DNA of 64,000 bases from Chitinophagaceae bacterium (GTDB lineage Bacteria; Bacteroidota; Bacteroidia; Chitinophagales; Chitinophagaceae), in contig JADKAM010000001.1 in NCBI GenBank assembly GCA_016715365.1, positions 868,001-932,000 on the forward strand, in the 5' to 3' direction. This document shows, piece after piece, positions 56,539 to 64,000 of this stretch. Made by a program: the position numbers and the translations under genes. Numbering within the stretch: the first letter of the stretch is position 1; every line of letters begins with the position of its first letter. A model generated the notes under the pieces. That model did not search any database and was not told where the DNA came from. It saw only the letters and a list, made by a program, of their open reading frames with translations.

Positions 56539-56601
56539 GGGTTGCCAACCTTTATGAGGTTTATTTAATCCTTAAAATCTTTTACTGAAGGTTGGCAACC
56601 C
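56539..56601. repeat. paired GGTTGSCAACC palindromes forming a 14-base inverted repeat
   Basis: GGGTTGCCAACCTT (56539-56552) and its exact complement AAGGTTGGCAACCC (56588-56601) are 35 bases apart. Each arm is itself a near-perfect palindrome (GGTTG-C/G-CAACC). Located upstream of uvrB and just past the stop of the small membrane protein gene. Confidence 0.8.
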
Positions 56602-56603
56602 AA

Positions 56604-56894
56604 TCAAGTCCTATCTGCTATCCATTTATCCAATTCTTTTTTCCTGATAAACCAGGCAATGGTAAAGGAGGGAATAATATCTGTAAAAGGGATGGCCTCT
56701 TCTGCGAAATTAAGCACGGCGCCAATCATACCAAACCTGCCGCCAAAAAGGGTGTGAAAAACCAGGGCAGAAGCAAAAGCCCAGCCAATATCTGCAAATT
56801 CGCCAACACCGGGAAGGAAATAACTGGCCATACCGATCAGATCAAGCGTAATGCAAAGGAAAATATTGGGTAAAACCGGTTTCTTTTCGTTCAT
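56604..56894 (-). CDS. small membrane protein of unknown function
   Basis: 96 residues with two or three hydrophobic segments: NIFLCITLDLIGMASYFLPG, WAFASALVFHTLFGG, FTDIIPSFTIAWFI. Begins MNEKK and ends RKKELDKWIADRT. The pattern of DxIGMASYxLPGxGE is familiar from Bacteroidota small membrane proteins, but I cannot name a function. Stop at 56604 abuts the inverted repeat before uvrB. Confidence 0.72.
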   Translation of the reverse strand: MNEKKPVLPNIFLCITLDLIGMASYFLPGVGEFADIGWAFASALVFHTLFGGRFGMIGAVLNFAEEAIPFTDIIPSFTIAWFIRKKELDKWIADRT

Positions 56895-56980
56895 AATAAT
56901 GAAAGTACACCTGATTATGAGGGATTAATGCATAAAACAGTTAAAATGTAATTGATTGGCATAATAATATACAATTAACC

Positions 56981-57010
56981 TTGCTATCCGGCCGTTTTAG
57001 CGTACCTTTG
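56981..57010 (+). promoter_or_regulatory. Bacteroidota-type promoter of typA
   Basis: TTG (56981-56983), 19-base spacer, then TACCTTTG (57003-57010), an exact TAnnTTTG -7 element. Predicted start near 57017, giving an 85-90 base leader before ATG 57104. Confidence 0.7.
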
Positions 57011-57103
57011 CGCCCTTAAAAACAGCAACTACCTGTCAGCTTTCATCCACAACCTATGTATTGTGCTAAAAAGCTAACAGCCAAAGGCTTAAAGCTCAAT
57101 TTA

Positions 57104-58915
57104 ATGAATATAAGAAACATCGCAATTATTGCCCACGTAGATCACGGCAAAACAACATTGGTAGATAAGATCCTCCACAGCACTAATATTTTTCGTGATA
57201 ACCAGGAAACCGGTGAATTGATCATGGATAATAACGACCTGGAAAGAGAAAGAGGAATTACCATTTTTAGTAAGAACGTATCTGTACTTTATAAAGACAT
57301 TAAGATTAATGTTATTGATACCCCGGGCCATAGTGACTTCGGTGGTGAGGTTGAACGTGTTTTGAAAATGGCCGATGGTGTTTTATTGCTGGTTGATGCT
57401 TTTGAAGGTCCAATGCCGCAAACACGTTTTGTGTTGCAGAAAGCTTTGCAATTAGGTCTACATCCTATCGTGGTAATTAATAAAGTTGATAAGGCAAACT
57501 GCCGCCCTGATGAAGTGCATGATGCAGTTTTTGAATTATTCTTTAACCTGGATGCTACTGAAGAGCAGTTGGATTTTCCTACCATTTACGGCAGCAGCAA
57601 AAATGGCTGGATGAATACTTCATTAACAGAAACGGATAATATTTTCCCGTTGCTGGATGCAATATTGGAGCATGTGCCGGAGCCTAAAGTAAATGAAGGT
57701 ACTACCCAAATGCAGATCACGTCTTTGGATTACTCTTCTTTCTTAGGAAGGATTGCTGTAGGAAAAGTAGCAAGAGGAACCGTGAAAGAAGGACAGCAGA
57801 TTGCATTGGTACAGGCAGATGGCGGGATTAAAAAAATGAAAGTAAAAGAACTGTACACATTTGAAGCACTTGGTAAAAAGAAAGCTTTGGAAGTTAGTGC
57901 AGGAGATATTTGTGCAATAGTTGGGTTGGATGAATTTAATATCGGCGATACGATCTGTGATGTTGAATTTCCGGAAGCATTGCCGGTTATCAGTGTGGAT
58001 GAACCAACGATGAGTATGATGTTCAGCATCAACAACTCGCCGTTCTTTGGCCGTGAAGGTAAATTTGTAACCTCTCGCCATTTGCGTGACAGGTTGATGA
58101 AAGAAACTGAAAAGAACCTGGCATTGCGTGTTGAAGATTCTGACAGTGCAGATAGCTTCCTGGTGTATGGCCGTGGTATTTTGCATTTGGGTATTTTGAT
58201 AGAAACCATGCGCAGGGAAGGTTTTGAATTAACTGTGGGTAACCCTCAGGTTTTAGTAAAAGAAATTGATGGTAAGAAATGTGAGCCTTATGAGAACCTG
58301 GTAGTTGATGTACCTGCTGAATTCAGTGGTAAAGTAATTGACCTCGTTACGCAACGCAAAGGCGAAATGCTGATCATGGAAAGCAAGGGCGAAATGCAGC
58401 ACCTGGAATTTGATATTCCTTCACGTGGTTTGATAGGTTTGCGTAGCAATATGCTTACCAACACAGCTGGTGAAGCAGTAATGGCTCACCGTTTTACTGA
58501 TTACAGGCCATGGAAAGGAAATATTCCCGGCAGAAGTAATGGTGTGCTGTTATCAAAAAATACAGAAAGAACAACCGGTTACTCTATTGATAAATTACAG
58601 GACAGAGGAAGGTTCTTTGTTGATCCGGGAGATGAAGTTTATGTAGGTCAAATAATTGCCGAGCATATTAAGCCGGGCGATCTGAATGTAAATGCAACAG
58701 AACCTAAAAAATTAACCAATCACCGTGCAAGCGGTAGTGATGACGCCAGCAAAGCTGCACCAAAGATCATGATGACTTTGGAAGAGTGCATGGAGTATAT
58801 ACAGCAGGATGAGTGTATTGAAGTAACACCCAAAAGCATCCGTATGCGCAAGGTGATACTGGATGAGAATGAACGCTCAAGGGTTTCAAAGCAAATGAAA
58901 TCTGAACCGGCTTAA
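57104..58915 (+). CDS. typA: TypA/BipA ribosome-binding GTPase
   Basis: 603 residues. G1 IIAHVDHGKTTLVDKIL, G2/G3 ERGITIFSKN and DTPGHSDFGGEVE, G4 VINKVDKANCRP; the EF-G-like domains and the C-terminal BipA-specific domain (SRGLIGLRSNMLTNTAGE; NTERTTGYSIDKLQDRG) are complete. Ribosome-associated GTPase involved in assembly and stress adaptation. ATG 57104 is the conserved start; the longer reading from 57056 has no family match. Confidence 0.97.
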   Translation: MNIRNIAIIAHVDHGKTTLVDKILHSTNIFRDNQETGELIMDNNDLERERGITIFSKNVSVLYKDIKINVIDTPGHSDFGGEVERVLKMADGVLLLVDAFEGPMPQTRFVLQKALQLGLHPIVVINKVDKANCRPDEVHDAVFELFFNLDATEEQLDFPTIYGSSKNGWMNTSLTETDNIFPLLDAILEHVPEPKVNEGTTQMQITSLDYSSFLGRIAVGKVARGTVKEGQQIALVQADGGIKKMKVKELYTFEALGKKKALEVSAGDICAIVGLDEFNIGDTICDVEFPEALPVISVDEPTMSMMFSINNSPFFGREGKFVTSRHLRDRLMKETEKNLALRVEDSDSADSFLVYGRGILHLGILIETMRREGFELTVGNPQVLVKEIDGKKCEPYENLVVDVPAEFSGKVIDLVTQRKGEMLIMESKGEMQHLEFDIPSRGLIGLRSNMLTNTAGEAVMAHRFTDYRPWKGNIPGRSNGVLLSKNTERTTGYSIDKLQDRGRFFVDPGDEVYVGQIIAEHIKPGDLNVNATEPKKLTNHRASGSDDASKAAPKIMMTLEECMEYIQQDECIEVTPKSIRMRKVILDENERSRVSKQMKSEPA

Positions 58916-58926
58916 AAGCAGTTTAT

Positions 58927-60039
58927 TTAATTGATATAAATACTTAAAATTTCCGCAATCTTTTCTTCATAAGGTTGCGGATATTTTTTTATAAAGGTTT
59001 CAAAAGCATTTTTGCCAAAGACTGCCCAGTTGTTTTTTTGCTGCCAGCAGTTTTCCATCGCCTCATCAATTCCCTCAACTGTTAAGGCAGGGCAAATAAA
59101 ACCATTTACGCCATCTTCAACCCAGGCGGGCATATCTCCAACTTTGCTTACTACACAGGGCCTTCCGGTTGCCATTGCTTCCACTACACTTAATGGCATG
59201 GCATCAATAAGGGTGCATTGCAACAGCAGGTTACAATCAAGCAGTGTTTGTTTTATATTGGTTGTAAATCCTTTTAAGAACACTTTTTCTTCAAGTGCCA
59301 GTTCGCTAATTAATTTCTCCAGCTTCTCTTTATCTTTTCCTTTGCCATACAAATGCAATTGCCAGTTCCTTGCTTTCCATTTTGGTGATGACAAGGCATT
59401 GATCAAAATATCCTGTGCTTTTCTTGCAGTATCCAGTTCTGCAAGCATTACCCAGGTACAGCTATCATTCGTAACCGGCGGATATAACCCAGGCGTTGTA
59501 TCCGGTGTAAATGTAACCGGGTTAACCAGCGTTTGCTTATTATCAATACTGATGTTGAATTTATTTTGAACAACCTCAAATATTTTTTGGGTGGCACCAA
59601 AATTCATTTGGGCACCTGTAATCCATTGCTCCAGCAGTTTTTGCTTTTTAAAAGAAAGCACTGCATTTTCATTGTAGTTATGATTGAGAATAATATAAGC
59701 AGGAAGTTTTTTATAAAGATTACTGAATGGCGAGTGCAGTATCTCTTCCCAGCCACCCTGGTTTATCACAGTAAGGTTATATTCCTGAAATGGAATTGAT
59801 TGCAATGCTTTTTTTACAGCTGCTTTTTTAAACAACCCTTTTTTGTTTGGTAATAAATAAATGGCGCAACCTGCATTTTTCAATTCTGTAATACGGTCCT
59901 GCTTTTCCGCCCAGTCATAACAGCCAATGCCAATTTTATAATCATGCCTGCTCATCCATAATGCAGTTCGAAACCACAACTCTTCGCTGCCGCCCCAGGC
60001 ACCACCATTCATTAAGGATAAAAAGAAAACTGACTTCAT
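58927..60039 (-). CDS. GT4-family glycosyltransferase
   Basis: 370 residues, GT-B fold. N-terminal half with FFLSLMNGGAWGGSEELWFR; C-terminal half with the nucleotide-sugar site: LHLYGKGKDKEKLEKLI, CNLLLQCTLIDAMPLSVVEAMATGRPCVVSKVGDMP. The E-x7-E motif appears in the AMPLSVVEAMATGRP block. Likely envelope polysaccharide assembly with the divergent FkbM and GT25 genes. Substrate unknown. Confidence 0.88.
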   Translation of the reverse strand: MKSVFFLSLMNGGAWGGSEELWFRTALWMSRHDYKIGIGCYDWAEKQDRITELKNAGCAIYLLPNKKGLFKKAAVKKALQSIPFQEYNLTVINQGGWEEILHSPFSNLYKKLPAYIILNHNYNENAVLSFKKQKLLEQWITGAQMNFGATQKIFEVVQNKFNISIDNKQTLVNPVTFTPDTTPGLYPPVTNDSCTWVMLAELDTARKAQDILINALSSPKWKARNWQLHLYGKGKDKEKLEKLISELALEEKVFLKGFTTNIKQTLLDCNLLLQCTLIDAMPLSVVEAMATGRPCVVSKVGDMPAWVEDGVNGFICPALTVEGIDEAMENCWQQKNNWAVFGKNAFETFIKKYPQPYEEKIAEILSIYIN

Positions 60040-60154
60040 TTATTTATTTTACTGAAACACTTTCAGGTCATGCAAACCTGCTGTTTAAATTATATTTTAA
60101 CAGGCTGCTTAGTAATTGTAATTTCACATCTAAATTAATTTTTTATTCATTCTG

Positions 60155-60892
60155 ATGTCAAGATTTAAAAACTTACAAAAGCAACTGGGTTTTTTTACAG
60201 CTGTTTCTTTTTACCGGAAACTAAAAAGCGGCAACCTGTCAAATTTACGAACAGGCAATCTTGTTCATCAATTTAATTTACGCAATAATCCGTTTGACTA
60301 TGCCACTTTTGAAGAAGTGATATTAAATGAGGCTTACAATATACCTTTTGGATTCGAGCCAAAGTTTATCATTGACGGAGGGGGTAACATAGGATTAACA
60401 GCCTGTTTTTTTGCATCAAAATTTCCGGCAGCCGCTATTATTACTATTGAACCAGATACTGATAATTATAACCTGTTGCAGTTGAATTGTAAAGCGTATG
60501 CCAACATCCAAACATTACAATGCGGCATATGGAAGAATGATACACATTTAAAAATAGAAAATACCCATGCAGGGAACAATGCTTTTACAGTTATAGAAAC
60601 CAAAGAAGCCGGTGCTGATACTATTAAAGCTTTAACTGTTTTGTCGGTAATGGAACAGTTTAACATGCCGCACATTGATGTTTTGAAACTGGATATTGAG
60701 GGGTCAGAAAAAGAAGTGTTTGAAGAAAATTTTGAAAAATGGCTGCCGCTTACAAAGGTTTTAATTATTGAATTGCACGATGAAATGAAAAAGGGATGTT
60801 CACGTGCAGTTTTTAATGCAATAAATAAATATGATTTCTCTTTTGATACAAAAGGGGAGAATATCATTTTCACCAACAATGCCTTTAAATAA
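60155..60892 (+). CDS. FkbM-family methyltransferase
   Basis: 245 residues. SAM-binding loop FIIDGGGNIGLTACFFASKF, acidic site ITIEPDTDNYNLLQLN, and the late motif IDVLKLDIEGSEKEVFEENF. FkbM enzymes methylate sugar or polyketide hydroxyls; here the neighbours are glycosyltransferases, so an O-methylated surface sugar is plausible. ATG 60155 follows an AT-rich leader. Six bases before the GT25 gene. Confidence 0.9.
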   Translation: MSRFKNLQKQLGFFTAVSFYRKLKSGNLSNLRTGNLVHQFNLRNNPFDYATFEEVILNEAYNIPFGFEPKFIIDGGGNIGLTACFFASKFPAAAIITIEPDTDNYNLLQLNCKAYANIQTLQCGIWKNDTHLKIENTHAGNNAFTVIETKEAGADTIKALTVLSVMEQFNMPHIDVLKLDIEGSEKEVFEENFEKWLPLTKVLIIELHDEMKKGCSRAVFNAINKYDFSFDTKGENIIFTNNAFK

Positions 60893-60898
60893 GCAGCC

Positions 60899-61672
60899 GT
60901 GGCCATTCCTTCAAACATCAGTAAATACCTGGAGCCATATTTCGATAAAATATTTGTCGTTTCGGTTTCCCGTTTTGCCGACAGGCATCAAAGGGTAAAA
61001 CAAAGCCTGGATGGATTGACTTTTGATTTCTTTTGGGGTGCAGATAAGTTAAAACTGGATTATGATACAGCAAAAAATAACGGTACTTATGATGAACCAA
61101 CAGCCAAAAAACTGCAGCGTCAGGGCAAGGCATTAAACCTGGGCGAAATTGCCTGTTCATTATCCCACAGGATGGTGTATGAAGCAATGGTAAAAAGCAA
61201 CTGGAATAAAGTATTGATACTGGAAGATGATGTATTGCCCATTGCAGCAAACCTGGCTGAATTACCAGCTGCACTGGCTGAATTACCTGATAGCTGGGAA
61301 CTGGTTTACCTGGGTTATTTAAAACACGAAAAAGTTACCGCCTCATTAAAAGTCAAACAATTCTTTTATAAGGTTATCAGTTCTTTTGGCCTGATGGCAT
61401 GGAGTTATAAAATGGTAAGCAATCTTTTGCCAAAACCTTACAGCAAACATTTAAAAAAAGCAGGCTTTCATGATTGTACACATGCTTATGCTGTTACATT
61501 ACAGGCGGCAAAAAAATTATTGGCAGCCCAAACACCGGTGGTTTACCGGGCCGATGATCTTTTATCGGCAACCATATTGAAGGGAGAATTGAATGCTTAT
61601 GTAACTGAGCCCAAATTTTTTGACCAGGAAATATTTCACAATGCAGCCATTGTCTCAGAAATAAAAACATGA
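60899..61672 (+). CDS. GT25-family (LPS-type) glycosyltransferase
   Basis: 257 residues from a GTG start. Motifs: KIFVVSVSRFADRHQRVKQSL, EIACSLSHRMVYEAM, and the DxD-like NKVLILEDDVLP. This family adds Gal or Glc to lipooligosaccharide cores. Co-directional and closely spaced with the FkbM gene, suggesting one operon. The end meets the TPR gene one base away. Confidence 0.9.
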   Translation: MAIPSNISKYLEPYFDKIFVVSVSRFADRHQRVKQSLDGLTFDFFWGADKLKLDYDTAKNNGTYDEPTAKKLQRQGKALNLGEIACSLSHRMVYEAMVKSNWNKVLILEDDVLPIAANLAELPAALAELPDSWELVYLGYLKHEKVTASLKVKQFFYKVISSFGLMAWSYKMVSNLLPKPYSKHLKKAGFHDCTHAYAVTLQAAKKLLAAQTPVVYRADDLLSATILKGELNAYVTEPKFFDQEIFHNAAIVSEIKT

Positions 61673-62416
61673 TCAATTGCTTCCCGGTAGTGGTGCAGGC
61701 ATAGCATCTATTTTTTTCTTTAACGCAGCAGCCATTCTTTCATTAATTTTTTTAAGTGCTTCATATTGTTGCACAGCCCCTTCTTTGTTGTTAAGTTCTG
61801 TATAACAATAACCTGAATAAAGATAGGCCACATCAACAACAGAAACTGCCAGGTTCTTTTTTAACTGCTCAATACACTCAGCATATTTTTTTGTTGCACG
61901 GTATGCATGGCCTAATTCGCCATATGCAGGTTTATAGGTATTGTCAATTTCAAGTGATTTTATAGCGTAGGAAATGGCCACATCATGTTCTTTACGGGCG
62001 TTATAAATCCATGCCAGGCCATAAAAGATTTCTTTGTTTGTGCTGTCTATTTTTGATGCAGCATCAAAGTAGTAAATAGCAGAGTCATATTTCTTAATTG
62101 CATCTCTGTAAAGTTTACCCATGCCAAAAAGGGCTTCGGCATATTTTGAATTTATAGCAAGCGCTTTGTTGTAATTTATGAGGGCCGTATCTATTTTACC
62201 AGCCTTGCTGTAAATATGGCCTATTTCAACATATGCTGAATCAAATTTTTTATCAAATTCAGTTGCTTTATGAAATGCTGCCAGTGCTTCGGAAAATTGA
62301 TTGTTGTTTTTTAATTTAATTCCTGAATTGTAATACTGTTTTGCTTTATTTACCTGCGCTTGTGCGGGTAAAAAGAAGAAAACCAATATCAGTAGCGGTA
62401 AAAATCTTTTCAACAT
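61673..62416 (-). CDS. secreted tetratricopeptide-repeat protein
   Basis: 247 residues: signal peptide (FLPLLILVFFFLPAQAQ) and about five TPR units (AKQYYNSGIKLKNNNQFSEA; AYVEIGHIYSKAGKIDTAL; ALFGMGKLYRDAIKKYDSA; ISYAIKSLEIDNTYKPAYG; CYTELNNKEGAVQQYEALK). No catalytic domain. Probably a periplasmic scaffold protein. Stops one base from the GT25 gene on the other strand. Confidence 0.9.
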   Translation of the reverse strand: MLKRFLPLLILVFFFLPAQAQVNKAKQYYNSGIKLKNNNQFSEALAAFHKATEFDKKFDSAYVEIGHIYSKAGKIDTALINYNKALAINSKYAEALFGMGKLYRDAIKKYDSAIYYFDAASKIDSTNKEIFYGLAWIYNARKEHDVAISYAIKSLEIDNTYKPAYGELGHAYRATKKYAECIEQLKKNLAVSVVDVAYLYSGYCYTELNNKEGAVQQYEALKKINERMAAALKKKIDAMPAPLPGSN

Positions 62417-62534
62417 GACCGTTTTGTTTATTGCAAATTAAAAGTATCTGTACATTTTTCTGCAAATTAATTAGTTAATTTCTGTTAAACAGATGTTTTC
62501 CTTAACGTATGCTGCCGTAACTTTACACTCTAAG

Positions 62535-62795
62535 ATGAAGCAATTTTTAAACATATTACTGGTTCTCTTTTTGTTGTTGTTTATTTCAACAGCTGTTGAA
62601 GCACAATGTGCGGTTTGTACCAAAACGTCCTCTCAGCTGGGCGAAAAACCGGCACAGGGAATGAATGCCGCCATCCTTTACTTAATGATGATGCCCTTTG
62701 CCATTGTGGGTTTTATTGGCTACCGCTGGTGGAAAGGCAATAAAAAACTGGAGCAGGAAGAGATCAGGAATCAGCAGCAGGCAAATGATCAGTAA
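62535..62795 (+). CDS. small membrane protein with N-terminal CxxC
   Basis: 86 residues: signal or first helix (LLVLFLLLFISTAVEAQ), then QCAVCTKTSSQLGEKPAQG and a second helix (NAAILYLMMMPFAIVGFIGY), ending in a charged KKLEQEEIRNQQQ tail. The CAVC pair could bind metal or form a disulphide at the membrane surface. I started at ATG 62535; a longer reading begins at 62493. Overlaps the meaB end by seven bases (convergent). Confidence 0.72.
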   Translation: MKQFLNILLVLFLLLFISTAVEAQCAVCTKTSSQLGEKPAQGMNAAILYLMMMPFAIVGFIGYRWWKGNKKLEQEEIRNQQQANDQ

Positions 62796-63682
62796 TAATT
62801 TTTAATAAAGGCATATAAATTAAAATCTTTTCCGGCTGCTTCTATTTTTTGTTTCAGCATTGCCTTATCAATTGTGATCATTTTCTTTTGTTGTATAAGA
62901 TGAAATGCTTTTTCGGCAAGCAGCCATGATCGCTTTTCTTTTTCTTTTACAATAGTAAAAGAGTCTGTAATTGTTTTCAACAACTCTGTAATACCCTCTT
63001 TTTGCGATGCAACCGTTTTAATAACCGGCACCGGCATGCTGTGGTTGTGAAAAGCAGGGGCCAGCATCAGGCGTAAATTCTTTACAAAAATATCTGCATC
63101 GGGCCTGTCGGCTTTGTTTACAACAAACACATCAGCAATCTCCATCAGCCCGGCTTTCATGGTTTGTACTTCATCCCCGGCTTCGGGCACCACCACTACA
63201 ATGGTAATATCTGCAAGCCCAGCAATCTCAATTTCACTTTGGCCTACACCAACAGTTTCTACAATGATATAATCAAAACCAGCCACTTTCATTAAATCAC
63301 TTATCTCAATAATTTTTGGATGCAGGCCACCCAAAGAGCCACGGGTTGCCAGCGAACGGATAAACACTTTCGGATTATCATACCACTCACTCATGCGGAT
63401 ACGGTCGCCCAGTAAGGCGCCTAAATTAAACGGCGAGGAAGGATCTACACAAATTACGGCAACGGATTTGTCTTCATTAACCAGGAGTCCGATCAATGCG
63501 TCTACCAATGTACTTTTACCTGCGCCGGGCGGTCCGGTTATGCCAATGATGGGCGTTTGTGAAGCCGGCAGCTGCTGCAACAGGTCTTCATAACCGGCTA
63601 CTTCATTCTCAATATAAGAAATGCACCGGGCCAGTGTTTTGGTATTGCCCTGTTTAATTTCATGTATCTGTTGCTGCCACAT
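62789..63682 (-). CDS. meaB: MeaB-type GTPase, methylmalonyl-CoA mutase chaperone
   Basis: 297 residues. Walker A ITGPPGAGKSTLVDALIGL; further G-motifs IVVEPxx-like FDYIIVETVGVGQSE, and VVNKADRPDAD. This G3E P-loop GTPase protects or loads cobalamin onto methylmalonyl-CoA mutase. The mutase genes are not in the window. It is slightly shorter than the usual 320-330 residues, with a short C-terminal dimerisation part (KMITIDKAMLKQKIE). Confidence 0.93.
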   Translation of the reverse strand: MWQQQIHEIKQGNTKTLARCISYIENEVAGYEDLLQQLPASQTPIIGITGPPGAGKSTLVDALIGLLVNEDKSVAVICVDPSSPFNLGALLGDRIRMSEWYDNPKVFIRSLATRGSLGGLHPKIIEISDLMKVAGFDYIIVETVGVGQSEIEIAGLADITIVVVVPEAGDEVQTMKAGLMEIADVFVVNKADRPDADIFVKNLRLMLAPAFHNHSMPVPVIKTVASQKEGITELLKTITDSFTIVKEKEKRSWLLAEKAFHLIQQKKMITIDKAMLKQKIEAAGKDFNLYAFIKNYY

Positions 63683-63732
63683 TAAACAAATTTCAATTTT
63701 CTATTTTCAAATACCAAATAAATAAAGGGTAG

Positions 63733-63747
63733 AACTTTGCCAAAGTT
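63733..63747. promoter_or_regulatory. 15-base palindrome between divergent genes
   Basis: AACTTTG-C-CAAAGTT is a perfect palindrome in the 99-base gap between meaB (minus) and the GT2 gene (plus). It could be an operator, but both arms also contain TTTG promoter-like strings. Confidence 0.35.
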
Positions 63748-63781
63748 TCTAACCGGGCTTTTTTTATTGTTTCTTTGCACA

Positions 63782-64000
63782 ATGGAAATATCGGTTGTTA
63801 TCATTACAAAAAATGAAGCCCATATCATTGCAAAAACACTGCAGAGCTTACAGGCGGTTACCAGCGATATTGTAATTGTTGACAGTGGCAGTACTGATGA
63901 TACCGTTGCTGTCTGCAAAAAAATGAATGCTAATGTGATTGAAACCGTTTGGGCCGGTTACGGCATCAATAAGAATATGGGAATTGAAGCGGCTAAACAT
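63782..64000 (+). CDS. GT2-family glycosyltransferase, N-terminal part only
   Basis: 73 residues visible, cut by the window end. Typical GT2 opening: EISVVIITKNEAHIIAKTLQ, then IVIVDSGSTDDTVAVCKKM and GYGINKNMGIEAA. The DSGSTDDT block is the first part of the nucleotide-binding site. Resembles LPS-core glucosyltransferases of the WaaE/KdtX group (from memory). Confidence 0.88.
   Translation, partial: MEISVVIITKNEAHIIAKTLQSLQAVTSDIVIVDSGSTDDTVAVCKKMNANVIETVWAGYGINKNMGIEAAKH

Noticed and set aside
59012..59569. 185-codon plus-strand reading frame
   Set aside because: Antisense to the GT4 glycosyltransferase; low-complexity Ser/Phe composition.

Overview
The window looks like a chromosomal contig from a Bacteroidota bacterium, most likely of the Chitinophagaceae/Sphingobacteriia type. 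The evidence is AT-rich DNA, TAnnTTTG-type -7 promoter elements, a general lack of Shine-Dalgarno sites, a type IX secretion C-terminal domain, a large outer-membrane beta-barrel protein with a carboxypeptidase-like N-terminal domain, a two-component propeller sensor kinase, DUF5606 and DUF2911 proteins, and a dialkylresorcinol/flexirubin-type cluster. Core genes (rpoN, polA, uvrB, typA, meaB) sit among accessory and envelope genes. I saw no tRNA, rRNA, CRISPR array, transposase or prophage.

Layout. 1-7457 (minus strand) is one operon carrying the dialkylresorcinol part of a flexirubin-type pigment cluster: secreted protein, DarA, DarB, small protein, BtrH-like acyltransferase, ABC-2 exporter, acyl carrier protein and a ketosynthase cut by the window edge. 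7.8-10.5 kb holds rpoN, a PAP2-like membrane protein and a small secreted protein. 10.5-15.4 kb holds a DegT-type aminotransferase and a LuxR-type response regulator overlapping a propeller sensor kinase. 15.5-19.5 kb holds a secreted protein and a giant 17-residue-repeat surface protein ending in an S74 chaperone domain. 19.5-25 kb is a minus-strand run: GHL10 hydrolase, MarR regulator, AI-2E permease, radical SAM/SPASM protein, a broken signal peptidase I and a lytic transglycosylase. 25.2-32.9 kb holds an M1 peptidase with a T9SS tail, a GH25 muramidase, small proteins, a metal-related set (MerC-like, SCO1, Fur/Zur) with a clear palindromic operator, an M3 peptidase and DUF5606. 33-38 kb is an ECF sigma locus. 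38-48 kb holds DUF2330 plus an RnfD/NqrB-like protein, a string of small stand-alone domain proteins, a LytS/LytTR system and an S41 peptidase. 48-64 kb holds FrnE-like DsbA, polA, an esterase, ParA, uvrB, typA, several glycosyltransferases, meaB and the start of a GT2 gene.

A repeated theme is single-base gains or losses, mostly in runs of A/T or G/C. They split otherwise normal genes (BtrH-like, darB, the response regulator, its kinase, the S74 protein, GHL10, radical SAM, lytic transglycosylase, SCO1, M3 peptidase and others). Restoring one base (two in SCO1) at each site gives a full-length family member. I therefore annotate these as single genes and suspect residual assembly error, although real decay cannot be excluded for the signal peptidase.

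The most promising regulatory signals are a bipartite element shared by two genes flanking the ECF sigma factor, a Fur-family-like operator covering the MerC promoter, and a pair of GGTTGSCAACC palindromes in front of uvrB. I found no system that is clearly new to science.
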